From Arthrobacter sp. M2012083 (GTDB taxonomy: Bacteria > Actinomycetota > Actinomycetes > Actinomycetales > Micrococcaceae): DNA of 55,612 bases. The stretch's first letter is position 1. Each line of letters opens with the position of its first letter. The stretch spans positions 1 through 55,612 of the forward strand of contig NZ_AKKK01000030.1 in assembly GCF_000281065.1 (NCBI RefSeq). Reading direction: 5' to 3'. Both the position numbers and the translations under genes were made by a program. Below the pieces are notes generated by a model. That model was not told where the DNA came from. It saw only the letters and a program-made list of their open reading frames with translations, and made no database searches. Shown in pieces: positions 42,020-49,697 of this stretch.

Positions 42020-44803
42020 GTGAGTGAAACAACCAAACCGGACCAAGTTCCAACGGCCCAAGCTGCTGCCATCGCGACAGCACCCACCCCCTCTGCCACA
42101 GCAAACACCAGCGCTACGGGGGAGGGCCGGCCAAGGCTGCTGGTCCTGGACGGCCATTCCATGGCCTTTCGGGCTTTCTATGCCCTTCCTGCGGAGAACT
42201 TCTCCACCGCCAGGGGGCAATACACCAACGCCGTGCATGGGTTTACGTCCATGCTGATCAACTTGATCAAGGACCAGAAGCCCACCCACGTCGCTGTGGC
42301 CTTCGATGTCTCGGATGACACGACATTCCGCAAGGCGGAGTACAGCGAATACAAGGGCGGTCGCAACGCCACGCCAGCCGAGTTTGCCGGCCAGATCGGC
42401 CTGATAGCCAAGGTCATGGAAGCCTGGGGCATCAGGACCATTGCCATGCCCGGATATGAAGCCGACGACGTCCTGGCCACGCTGGCCGCTCAAGGTGATG
42501 CTGCCGGCTTCGAGGTCCTCCTTGTGTCCGGGGACAGGGACTCGTTCCAGCTGATCAATGACAACGTCTTTGTGCTGTACCCCAAGCAGGGCGTGAGCAA
42601 TATCCCCAAGCTGGACGCCGCGGCCATCGAAGAGAAGTATTTCGTCAAACCCAGCCTGTACTCGGATCTCGCAGCCCTGGTGGGCGAATCCGCGGACAAC
42701 CTTCCCGGCGTTCCTGGCGTCGGGCCCAAAACGGCCGCCAAGTGGATCAACCTCTACGGGGGCCTGGAAGGCATCCTCGAAAACCTTGACGCGATCGGTG
42801 GCAAAGTTGGCGGCGCCCTCAAAGAGAACCTTGAGAACGTCAAGCGCAACCGCAGGCTCAACCGGTTGCTGACCGATCTGGAGTTGCCCATCACGCTGGA
42901 GGACCTGCACGAACCGCGTCCGGATCGCCAGGCCATCGAGGAGCTGTTCGAGGAACTGGAGTTCCGGACGCTCCGGACCCGTCTTTTTGACCTTTATGGT
43001 GACGACACCGCCGGAGATGCCCCGGACACCATCGAAGCTCCCGAGTTTTCCGTCCTCACGGATGCTGCAGGACTTGAGTCGTTCTTCGCCGCCGGGTCCG
43101 GGGTGCGTTCGTCGCTGGCAGTGCAGTTGGTGCCCGGACGCGTGGGTGACGATGCGAGTGCCTTGGCTGTTGTCAGGAACAACGGAGCCGCCTACATCGA
43201 ATTGACCGGACTCGACGCCGCCGCTGAGGCCGTCCTGGCCCGCTGGCTCAAGGACCCCGAGGAAGCCAAGGTCCTGCATGAGTTCAAGTCGGCGCTCAAG
43301 GCCCTGCACAACCGCGGCCTCGGCCTGGAAGGGGTAGTGGATGACACCTCCATCTCCGGCTACCTGATCCAGCCGGACCGGCGCAGCTACGACCTCGCGG
43401 AGCTCGCCCAGGTCCACTTGAAGATCTCATTGGCCACGGCTGCTGCCCAGTCCGGCCAGCTGGAGCTTGACCTCTCGGGTGAAACAGATCAAGCTGCGGC
43501 AGCAGCCCTCGTCCAGCATGCCGCCGTCGTGCATGCCCTGAGCAAGCACTTCGAAAAGGAGCTTGCAGAGCGCAAGGCCGATGCCCTGCTGACCACCCTT
43601 GAGCTCCCGGTGGCGCGTGTGCTGGCCCAGATGGAACTCACCGGCATTTTTGTGTCCACGGACCGCATGGATGAGCAGCTGGCTGACCTCACCAAAGTGA
43701 TCGGGAACGCCCAGGAGCAAGCTTTTGCGGCGATCGGGCATGAGGTCAACCTCGGTTCACCCAAGCAACTCCAAACGGTGCTCTTCGACGAACTCGGCCT
43801 CCCCAAAACCAAGAAAATCAAGTCCGGTTACACCACGGATGCCGCGTCGCTGAAGGGGCTGCTGGAGAAGACGGGCCATGAATTCCTGGTTCAGCTCATG
43901 GCGCACCGGGAGTCCTCCAAGCTTGCCCAGATGGTGGAGACGCTCAAGAAGTCCGTGGCGGACGACGCACGCATCCACACCACGTACGCCCAGAACATCG
44001 CAGCCACGGGCCGCATTTCCTCCAACAACCCCAACTTGCAGAACATCCCGGTTCGCAGCGAGGAAGGGCGCCGTGTCCGCGGCATCTTCGTAGTCAGTGA
44101 AGGCTACGAGTGCCTGTTGTCTGCCGACTACTCGCAGATCGAGATGCGGATCATGGCTCACCTTTCGGGCGACGAAGCGCTGATCCAGGCATACCGTGAC
44201 GGCGAGGACCTGCACCGCTTCGTCGGATCCCGGATCTTCAACGTGGCGCCGGCCGAAGTAACCAATGCCATGCGCTCCAAGGTGAAGGCGATGTCCTACG
44301 GCCTGGCGTACGGCCTGACGTCCTTCGGGTTGTCCAAGCAGTTGGAAATCTCGGTGGATGAGGCGCGGACGCTTATGAAGGACTACTTCGACCGCTTCGG
44401 CGGGGTTCGTGACTACCTGCGCGGAGTAGTGGACCAGGCCAGGACAGACGGTTACACCGCCACCATCGAGGGTCGTCGCCGCTACCTGCCGGACCTGACC
44501 AGCACCAATAGGCAGGCGCGCGAGGCGGCCGAACGCATCGCGCTGAACTCGCCCATCCAGGGTTCAGCGGCAGACCTCATCAAGCGCGCCATGCTGGGTG
44601 TCTCGGCGGAGCTCGCCAGCCAGGGCCTCAAGTCGCGGATGCTGCTGCAGGTCCACGACGAACTTGTCCTGGAAGTTGCGCCGGGAGAACGCGAAGCCGT
44701 GGAGAAGTTGGTCATCGACCAGATGGGTTCGGCCGCTGATTTGTCCGTCCCGCTGGATGTCCAGATTGGTGTCGGTTCCAGCTGGTACGAGGCCGGACAC
44801 TAG
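42020..44803 (+). CDS. polA: DNA polymerase I
   Basis: 927 residues. The N-terminal 5' nuclease (about 40-330) has LLVLDGHSMAFRAFYALP, the acid pair in GYEADDVLATL, VSGDRDSFQL and GVPGVGPKTAAKW. The middle domain (about 350-540) keeps the 3'-5' exonuclease fold but lacks its DxE and other acids (SSLAVQLVPG stands at motif I), so proofreading is lost as in other actinobacteria. The polymerase domain has SADYSQIEMRIMAHLSGD (motif A) near residue 703, YGLAYGLTSFGLS (motif B) near 760 and VHDEL (motif C) near 880. GTG 42020 is chosen because TAGGCT lies 7 bases upstream and family similarity starts there; the longer frame from 41645 reads through the thioesterase gene. Confidence 0.95.
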   Translation: MSETTKPDQVPTAQAAAIATAPTPSATANTSATGEGRPRLLVLDGHSMAFRAFYALPAENFSTARGQYTNAVHGFTSMLINLIKDQKPTHVAVAFDVSDDTTFRKAEYSEYKGGRNATPAEFAGQIGLIAKVMEAWGIRTIAMPGYEADDVLATLAAQGDAAGFEVLLVSGDRDSFQLINDNVFVLYPKQGVSNIPKLDAAAIEEKYFVKPSLYSDLAALVGESADNLPGVPGVGPKTAAKWINLYGGLEGILENLDAIGGKVGGALKENLENVKRNRRLNRLLTDLELPITLEDLHEPRPDRQAIEELFEELEFRTLRTRLFDLYGDDTAGDAPDTIEAPEFSVLTDAAGLESFFAAGSGVRSSLAVQLVPGRVGDDASALAVVRNNGAAYIELTGLDAAAEAVLARWLKDPEEAKVLHEFKSALKALHNRGLGLEGVVDDTSISGYLIQPDRRSYDLAELAQVHLKISLATAAAQSGQLELDLSGETDQAAAAALVQHAAVVHALSKHFEKELAERKADALLTTLELPVARVLAQMELTGIFVSTDRMDEQLADLTKVIGNAQEQAFAAIGHEVNLGSPKQLQTVLFDELGLPKTKKIKSGYTTDAASLKGLLEKTGHEFLVQLMAHRESSKLAQMVETLKKSVADDARIHTTYAQNIAATGRISSNNPNLQNIPVRSEEGRRVRGIFVVSEGYECLLSADYSQIEMRIMAHLSGDEALIQAYRDGEDLHRFVGSRIFNVAPAEVTNAMRSKVKAMSYGLAYGLTSFGLSKQLEISVDEARTLMKDYFDRFGGVRDYLRGVVDQARTDGYTATIEGRRRYLPDLTSTNRQAREAAERIALNSPIQGSAADLIKRAMLGVSAELASQGLKSRMLLQVHDELVLEVAPGEREAVEKLVIDQMGSAADLSVPLDVQIGVGSSWYEAGH

Positions 44804-44823
44804 CCGGGCAAGGATTCCAAGTA

Positions 44824-44868
44824 ACGCCGGAGGGCGCGCCGCCGTGATGGTGGCGCGCCCTCCGGCGT
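44824..44868 (+). terminator. Hairpin terminator after polA
   Basis: A perfect 17-bp GC-rich stem (44824-44840 with 44852-44868) and an 11-base loop lie 21 bases after the polA stop. No U tract follows, so it may also work as a processing or Rho-assisted stop. The next gene's TAGGCT -10 begins 6 bases after it. Confidence 0.7.
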
Positions 44869-44873
44869 CTGGC

Positions 44874-44879
44874 TAGGCT
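44874..44879 (+). promoter_or_regulatory. Leaderless-type -10 (TAGGCT) for the Eis-like gene
   Basis: TAGGCT, 7 bases, then GTG 44887. It directly follows the polA terminator. Confidence 0.5.
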
Positions 44880-44886
44880 CGAAGGC

Positions 44887-46200
44887 GTGGCCGATCCCAA
44901 TGAAAAGATGTCCGGAAAGTACACCGTCCAACGTTTCCCAGCCGTAGCCGATCCTGATGACGCCGGCTATAGCCGCTGCACCACCTGGGTGCAGGCCGTC
45001 TCCCACGGATTCCATCAACAGCGGCGCGATGATGAATATCTGGCCAAAACCCTGGTGGCCTACCAAAAAGACAAGCGTGAACTGACAGGCGTCTATGTCA
45101 ATGGCACCGTGCCGGTGCATTCACTTGGCACCGACGTTCCGGTGGCAACCTACGCGACTATGCGCAAGGACCTGAACATAGGTTTTGGCCGCCAACTTGA
45201 ATCCAACCTCGTCACCGCCGTGACAGTCCGCGGCACCCACCGGCGAAATGGGATCCTTCGCGGGATGATCACCGCCGACTTGGAAGCAGCCAAGGATGAC
45301 GGCCTGGCCATGGCCGCCCTGACGGCGTCCGAGGCTTCCATTTATGGACGTTTCGGTTTCGGTGTGGCCACCTTTGAGCGAAGCATCAAGGTCGATACCG
45401 GACCACGCTTCCGCCTCAGGGGCCAGCCGCTGGGCACCGTGGAAGTCGCCGATCCCGCCGTGTTGTTGGACGTAGCCCCGCAGGTCTTTGAACGCGTCCA
45501 GCGGCTCTCGCCTGGTTCCATCGACAGGCAGGAGTACTACCGGCTGCTCGCTTCCGGTTCCATTGGCCATGACGGCAAGCCGGACACCTCTGTCCGCTGC
45601 GCCCTTCACTACGACCTGTCCGGGTCACTGGACGGCTACGTTTCCTACCGCTTCAAAGGTTGGGACCACAAGCCGTACACCATGGAGATTGTGGACCTCG
45701 TCGCGGCAAGCAACGCAGCCTACCTGGACCTGTGGCGTTTCCTGGGCAGCATCGACCTCATTGACGAAGTGACGTGGGCAGAAGCGCCTGTGGACGACCC
45801 TCTGGCGTGGGCCTTGGACGATCCGCGGTGCATTGAGGCCTCTGAGATCCGCGACATGCTGTGGCTCAGGATCCTCGATACTCCTGCTGCCCTGCGCGCC
45901 CGCTGCTTCCCGGTTGCCGGCAGGCTGGTGCTGGAGGTTTCGGATTCTTTGGATCTGGCGGGCGGCACCTGGGTTCTGGAGTCCGACGGCGGTGCTGCCG
46001 CCGTCGTCAACGAAGCGTCCGGCGAGGCGCCGGACCTTATCCTTGACGTCACCGACCTCGCATCCATCTACCTTGGGGCCGTGTCGCCGGTAACATTGGC
46101 CGCTGCCGGCCGAGTCAGCGAGAAAGCAGCAGGGGCTGCCTTCCTGGCCCAGCAACTGTTTGCTGTAGAACGGTCCGCCCATTGCCTGACGCACTTCTAG
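44887..46200 (+). CDS. Eis-family GNAT N-acetyltransferase
   Basis: 437 residues, the three-domain layout of mycobacterial Eis: an N-terminal GNAT domain (VPVATYATMRKDLNIGFGRQ near 85, then GILRGMITADL near 120), a second GNAT-like domain and a C-terminal SCP2-like domain (about 335-430). The conserved IYGRFGFGVAT near residue 153 carries the catalytic Tyr region, and the chain ends in Phe, matching the C-terminal carboxylate that acts as base in Eis. Eis-type enzymes acetylate aminoglycosides, lysine or polyamines at several sites; the substrate here is unknown. GTG 44887 follows TAGGCT by 7 bases. Confidence 0.85.
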   Translation: MADPNEKMSGKYTVQRFPAVADPDDAGYSRCTTWVQAVSHGFHQQRRDDEYLAKTLVAYQKDKRELTGVYVNGTVPVHSLGTDVPVATYATMRKDLNIGFGRQLESNLVTAVTVRGTHRRNGILRGMITADLEAAKDDGLAMAALTASEASIYGRFGFGVATFERSIKVDTGPRFRLRGQPLGTVEVADPAVLLDVAPQVFERVQRLSPGSIDRQEYYRLLASGSIGHDGKPDTSVRCALHYDLSGSLDGYVSYRFKGWDHKPYTMEIVDLVAASNAAYLDLWRFLGSIDLIDEVTWAEAPVDDPLAWALDDPRCIEASEIRDMLWLRILDTPAALRARCFPVAGRLVLEVSDSLDLAGGTWVLESDGGAAAVVNEASGEAPDLILDVTDLASIYLGAVSPVTLAAAGRVSEKAAGAAFLAQQLFAVERSAHCLTHF

Positions 46201-46226
46201 CAACCTAGCCTTCCGCAGCGTACGTC

Positions 46227-46232
46227 TTGACA
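46227..46232 (+). promoter_or_regulatory. Consensus -35 (TTGACA) before the polysaccharide deacetylase
   Basis: TTGACA at 46227-46232. CATAGC at 46251-46256 lies at 18-base spacing, and GATAGG at 46265-46270 at 32. The intervening sequence is a 14-bp tandem duplication. Confidence 0.4.
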
Positions 46233-46236
46233 ACCG

Positions 46237-46264
46237 CATAGCCACAATCACATAGCCACAATCA
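46237..46264. repeat. 14-bp tandem duplication in the deacetylase promoter
   Basis: The unit CATAGCCACAATCA occurs at 46237-46250 and 46251-46264 without mismatch. Deleting one copy would bring GATAGG to an 18-base spacing from TTGACA. Confidence 0.9.
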
Positions 46265-46277
46265 GATAGGGACATCC

Positions 46278-47231
46278 ATGGGGGATTCCAAGCGGCGGCC
46301 ATTGGCCGGCCGGCGATCAGTGCTGCTTGGAATGGCGGGCCTGGCGTCAGCTGCCCTGACGGCGTGTGCCGACAGGGGCGGCGGGACGCACCCCTCTCGG
46401 TCAAACACAAACCCGTCCGCTCCAAAAACCCCGCCTACGGGTCCGGCCATAGCGCCACCTTCCGTAGCCACCAGGTCCAGTGAGCAGGCCGCAGCAGCCC
46501 TTGCGCCGGTGGTTCCACCCAAGTCGACGCCTGACAAGCAACAGATCGTGGGAGAGTTCGCTGGGAGGCGCCCCAAGGAATGGGGGCTGCATGTGACGGG
46601 AGTCGTGAACGATTCACGGTCGCATCACGTGTCGCTGACGTTCGACGCCTGCGGCGGCCCCGGGGGCACGGGGTGCGACCACGCACTGCTGAACACTCTT
46701 CGCCGGCTCAACGTCCCTGCAACCCTGTTCATCAACAGCCGATGGATCCATGCCAACCCCTCGCTTTCGGCTGAACTGGCGGTCGACCCGCTCTTCGAGC
46801 TCGCCAATCACGGCACCGGCCACCTCCCGTTGTCGGTGAACGGCAGGGCAGCGTATGGAATCCACGGGACCGCCACCGTAGCCGCTGCCTACGACGAACT
46901 TATGGGTAACCAGGCGATCCTGCAGGAGATCAGCGGAAAAGTCCCACAGTTTTTCCGTCCTGGTACTGCGTTCTACGACGACGTCGCAGTTGAGGTGACC
47001 CGGAGGCTCGGTCTGCTGCCGGTCAATTTCACAGTCAACGGCGACGGCGGCGCAACGTTTTCGGCAGCCACCGTTGCCGCCGAAGTGGGACGGGTAGTGC
47101 CCGGAGACATCGTCATTTCACACTTCAACAGGCCGGCCGCAGGCACTGCCAGCGGCTATGCGCGCGCCCTGCCGCAGCTACTGGACCACGGAGTCACGTT
47201 TGCGCGCCTGGGAGACGTCCTGTCGCCGTGA
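46278..47231 (+). CDS. Secreted polysaccharide deacetylase (NodB-type) lipoprotein
   Basis: 317 residues. GRRSVLLGMAGLASAALTAC combines a Tat-like twin Arg and a lipobox (Cys near 34), so it is probably a Tat-exported lipoprotein. A Pro/Ala/Thr linker reaches about residue 95. The NodB domain shows SLTFDACGGPGG near 114 (motif 1, with Ala in the place of the second Asp), NHGTGH near 175 (motif 2, metal His pair) and FRPGTAFYD near 227 (motif 3). GDIVISHFNRP near 275 is the late motif. It would remove N-acetyl or O-acetyl groups from wall glycans. AGGGA precedes ATG 46278. Confidence 0.8.
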   Translation: MGDSKRRPLAGRRSVLLGMAGLASAALTACADRGGGTHPSRSNTNPSAPKTPPTGPAIAPPSVATRSSEQAAAALAPVVPPKSTPDKQQIVGEFAGRRPKEWGLHVTGVVNDSRSHHVSLTFDACGGPGGTGCDHALLNTLRRLNVPATLFINSRWIHANPSLSAELAVDPLFELANHGTGHLPLSVNGRAAYGIHGTATVAAAYDELMGNQAILQEISGKVPQFFRPGTAFYDDVAVEVTRRLGLLPVNFTVNGDGGATFSAATVAAEVGRVVPGDIVISHFNRPAAGTASGYARALPQLLDHGVTFARLGDVLSP

Positions 47232-47239
47232 CACTCCTT

Positions 47240-47269
47240 TTGACCCTGCTTTGCCAATGCGACTAGAAT
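47240..47269 (+). promoter_or_regulatory. rpsA promoter
   Basis: -35 TTGACC (47240-47245), 18-base spacer, -10 TAGAAT (47264-47269). Transcription should begin at about 47276-47278, either just before or at the GTG that opens a 46-codon upstream frame. Confidence 0.65.
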
Positions 47270-47277
47270 AAACGGGC

Positions 47278-47418
47278 GTGTACTACGTGCATGCATCCAT
47301 TTGTACTAATCCACAAATCAGGATGACCCGGTATTTTGCCGTGTTCTGCCGTCCGGACCCGGGCGGCAGCGGTTTGCCTGACCGACTAACTATCCACAAC
47401 GGAGCCCCTACTACATGA
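47278..47418 (+). CDS. Candidate leaderless upstream ORF overlapping rpsA
   Basis: 46 codons from GTG 47278 to TGA 47418. The start follows the rpsA -10 (TAGAAT) by 8 bases, and the stop overlaps the rpsA start by 4 bases (ATGA), the classic arrangement of translational coupling. Its third-base GC is lower than that of rpsA, so it is not a typical protein gene; if real it is more likely a leader peptide. It contains a 9-bp hairpin (47346-47369). The peptide has two Cys and is rich in Pro/Thr/Gly. No family recognised. Confidence 0.35.
   Translation: MYYVHASICTNPQIRMTRYFAVFCRPDPGGSGLPDRLTIHNGAPTT
47346..47369 (+). other. Hairpin in the rpsA 5' leader
   Basis: A 9-bp stem (47346-47354 with 47361-47369, one G-U) with a 6-base loop lies in the leader, inside the candidate upstream ORF. 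It does not pair with the ribosome site. Confidence 0.45.
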
Positions 47419-48890
47419 CCATCACCTCCACCGAGAAGCCCGGTACCCCCGTAGTCGCCATTAACGACATCGGTACCGCTGAGGACTTCCTCGCAGCTGT
47501 CGACGCCACCATCAAGTACTTCAACGACGGAGACCTCGTCGAAGGTACCGTCGTCAAGGTCGACCGCGACGAAGTTCTGCTCGACATCGGTTACAAGACC
47601 GAAGGTGTCATCCCTTCCCGCGAGCTTTCCATCAAGCACGATGTTGATCCCGGTGACGTCGTCGCCGTTGGCGATCAGGTCGAAGCTTTGGTTCTCACCA
47701 AGGAAGACAAAGAAGGCCGTCTGATCCTCTCCAAGAAGCGTGCTCAGTACGAGCGCGCCTGGGGCGACATCGAGAAGGTCAAGGAAGAAGACGGTGTCGT
47801 TACCGGTACCGTCATCGAGGTTGTCAAGGGTGGCCTCATCCTGGACATCGGCCTGCGCGGCTTCCTGCCCGCATCGCTCGTGGAGATGCGTCGTGTCCGC
47901 GACCTCGCTCCGTACATCGGTCAGCAGATCGAAGCCAAGATCATCGAGCTGGACAAGAACCGCAACAACGTTGTGCTGTCCCGCCGTGCATGGCTCGAGC
48001 AGACCCAGTCCGAGGTTCGCTCCACGTTCCTCAACAAGCTGGAAAAGGGCCAGGTTCGTCCGGGCGTTGTTTCCTCCATCGTCAACTTCGGTGCATTCGT
48101 GGACCTGGGCGGCGTAGACGGCCTCGTCCACGTTTCCGAGCTGTCCTGGAAGCACATCGACCACCCGTCCGAGGTTGTCGAGGTTGGCCAGGAAGTCACC
48201 GTCGAGGTCCTCGAAGTGGATCTGGACCGCGAGCGTGTCTCCCTGTCGCTCAAGGCTACGCAGGAAGATCCGTGGCAGACCTTCGCCCGCACCCACGCCC
48301 TCGGCCAGGTTGTTCCGGGTAAGGTCACCAAGCTGGTTCCGTTCGGTGCGTTCGTTCGCGTCGAAGACGGCATCGAAGGCCTCGTGCACATCTCCGAGCT
48401 GGCTGTCCGCCACGTGGAGCTCGCAGAGCAGGTTGTCTCCGTTGGCGACGAACTGTTCGTCAAGGTCATCGACATCGACCTCGAGCGTCGCCGCATCTCC
48501 CTCTCCCTCAAGCAGGCTAACGAGGGCGTTGACGCTGACAGCACCGAGTTCGATCCCGCTCTGTACGGCATGGCCGCTGAGTACGACGAAGAGGGCAACT
48601 ACAAGTACCCTGAGGGCTTCGACCCCGAGTCGAACGAATGGCTCGAAGGTTACGAGACCCAGCGCGCCGCTTGGGAGCAGCAGTACGCTGACGCCCAGAC
48701 CCGCTGGGAAGCCCACAAGAAGCAGGTTGCCCAGCACGCTGCCGACGACGCTGCTGCTGCAACGTCCGGTGAGAGCGACTCCGGCACCACGAGCTACTCC
48801 TCGGAGCCTGCTGCTGCCGAGTCCAACGCTGGTACCCTGGCGTCTGACGAAGCACTCGCCGCACTGCGTGAGAAGCTGACCGGCAACTAA
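47415..48890 (+). CDS. rpsA: 30S ribosomal protein S1
   Basis: 491 residues, four S1 (OB-fold) RNA-binding domains: DLVEGTVVKVDRDEVLLDIG (near 37), VVTGTVIEVVKGGLILDIG (near 122), VRPGVVSSIVNFGAFVDLG (near 213) and VVPGKVTKLVPFGAFVRVE (near 298). This is the actinobacterial four-domain form. The C terminus from about 390 is acidic and Ala/Ser-rich. S1 binds mRNA at the small ribosomal subunit. GGAG lies 10 bases before ATG 47415, and an upstream frame ends on the ATGA overlap. A strong terminator follows at 48927. Confidence 0.97.
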   Translation: MTITSTEKPGTPVVAINDIGTAEDFLAAVDATIKYFNDGDLVEGTVVKVDRDEVLLDIGYKTEGVIPSRELSIKHDVDPGDVVAVGDQVEALVLTKEDKEGRLILSKKRAQYERAWGDIEKVKEEDGVVTGTVIEVVKGGLILDIGLRGFLPASLVEMRRVRDLAPYIGQQIEAKIIELDKNRNNVVLSRRAWLEQTQSEVRSTFLNKLEKGQVRPGVVSSIVNFGAFVDLGGVDGLVHVSELSWKHIDHPSEVVEVGQEVTVEVLEVDLDRERVSLSLKATQEDPWQTFARTHALGQVVPGKVTKLVPFGAFVRVEDGIEGLVHISELAVRHVELAEQVVSVGDELFVKVIDIDLERRRISLSLKQANEGVDADSTEFDPALYGMAAEYDEEGNYKYPEGFDPESNEWLEGYETQRAAWEQQYADAQTRWEAHKKQVAQHAADDAAAATSGESDSGTTSYSSEPAAAESNAGTLASDEALAALREKLTGN

Positions 48891-48926
48891 TTCCGCCTCC
48901 CTCACGGGATGTGCTGAATAGCCAGG

Positions 48927-48959
48927 AAAGGACCCCTGCCTTCGGGCAGGGGTCCTTTT
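48927..48959 (+). terminator. Rho-independent terminator after rpsA
   Basis: A 14-bp stem (48927-48940 with 48945-48958) closes a TTCG tetraloop and runs into TTTT with more Ts after it. One of the clearest intrinsic terminators of the window. Confidence 0.92.
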
Positions 48960-48985
48960 GCTTTAATCCGGAAAGCCGCCCATGT

Positions 48986-49675
48986 TCAGCGGGGGACGTC
49001 AACCCATTCGGTTCCCTGTGGCTTGAGCTCCACGTTGCCGGCTGTCAGCGAAGCCAGCCGTGAGCGGGCCGCCTCGATGGCTGCTGCATCATCCGGCAAA
49101 GCCACTCGAAGTACGGTGTGCCTGGGTTCGTATCCGGTCTCCGCCATGACGTAGCCGGCGCTGCGAAGTTCGTTCTCCACACGGCCGGCCTCGGCGTGGG
49201 GGACGTCGATGGCGCACAAACGTAGTCTTTGCCGCCGGACCAACGAGGCGAGATCCAACGCAGTAGAAACAGATTCCGAATACGCCCGGACCAGGCCACC
49301 CGCACCCAGGAGGACACCGCCGAAATAGCGCACGACGACGGCACTTACGTCGCTGAGGTTCGTCAGCCCCGGCGCGGTCTCACGTTTGATCAGGGCCTCC
49401 AGCATGGGAATGCCTGCCGTGCCCGAGGGTTCACCGTCGTCGCTGGACCGTTGAATCATCCGATCAGGACCTAAGACGAAAGCTGAGCAATGGTGACGGG
49501 CGTCGTGGAATTCACGCCGCAAGTCACTAACCAGTGAGCGGGCGGTTTCCTCGTCGGGTGAGCGCCGAAGAACGGTAATGAAACGGGACCGCCGGATCTC
49601 CAGTTCGTGGCGGAAATCCCCACCCACCGCCAGTGTCGTGTACGTTGTCGCGCGGCTGTCATCCTCATTTTCCAC
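48986..49675 (-). CDS. YigZ/IMPACT-family protein
   Basis: 229 residues. EIRRSRFITVLRRS near 27 and EFHDARHHCSAFVLG near 60 are followed by SSDDGEPSGTAGIPMLEAL near 83, the family's signature. A C-terminal ferredoxin-like domain (about 145-220) is also present. IMPACT/YigZ proteins interact with translation or stress kinases in eukaryotes; bacterial function is unclear. The start is GTG 49675, preceded by 6 bases and TAGACT. It is divergent from coaE, with start codons only 22 bases apart. Confidence 0.85.
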   Translation of the reverse strand: MENEDDSRATTYTTLAVGGDFRHELEIRRSRFITVLRRSPDEETARSLVSDLRREFHDARHHCSAFVLGPDRMIQRSSDDGEPSGTAGIPMLEALIKRETAPGLTNLSDVSAVVVRYFGGVLLGAGGLVRAYSESVSTALDLASLVRRQRLRLCAIDVPHAEAGRVENELRSAGYVMAETGYEPRHTVLRVALPDDAAAIEAARSRLASLTAGNVELKPQGTEWVDVPR

Positions 49676-49681
49676 CGCTTC

Positions 49682-49691
49682 AGTCTAGTGT
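49682..49691. promoter_or_regulatory. Overlapping divergent -10 boxes of yigZ-like and coaE genes
   Basis: TAGACT on the minus strand (49682-49687) and TAGTGT on the plus strand (49686-49691) share the TA at 49686-49687, part of a CTAG. Each is 6 bases before a GTG start (49675 on minus, 49698 on plus). Both transcripts would be leaderless and start in opposite directions from one element. Confidence 0.6.
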
Positions 49692-49697
49692 TGGAGG

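Noticed and set aside
41954..43417. 487-codon minus-strand frame across polA
   Set aside because: Antisense to the PolA 5' nuclease and exonuclease-like domains.
47283..48905. 540-codon open frame on the minus strand across rpsA
   Set aside because: Mirror of the highly biased rpsA codons; composition is unlike a protein family and it covers the rpsA promoter and leader.
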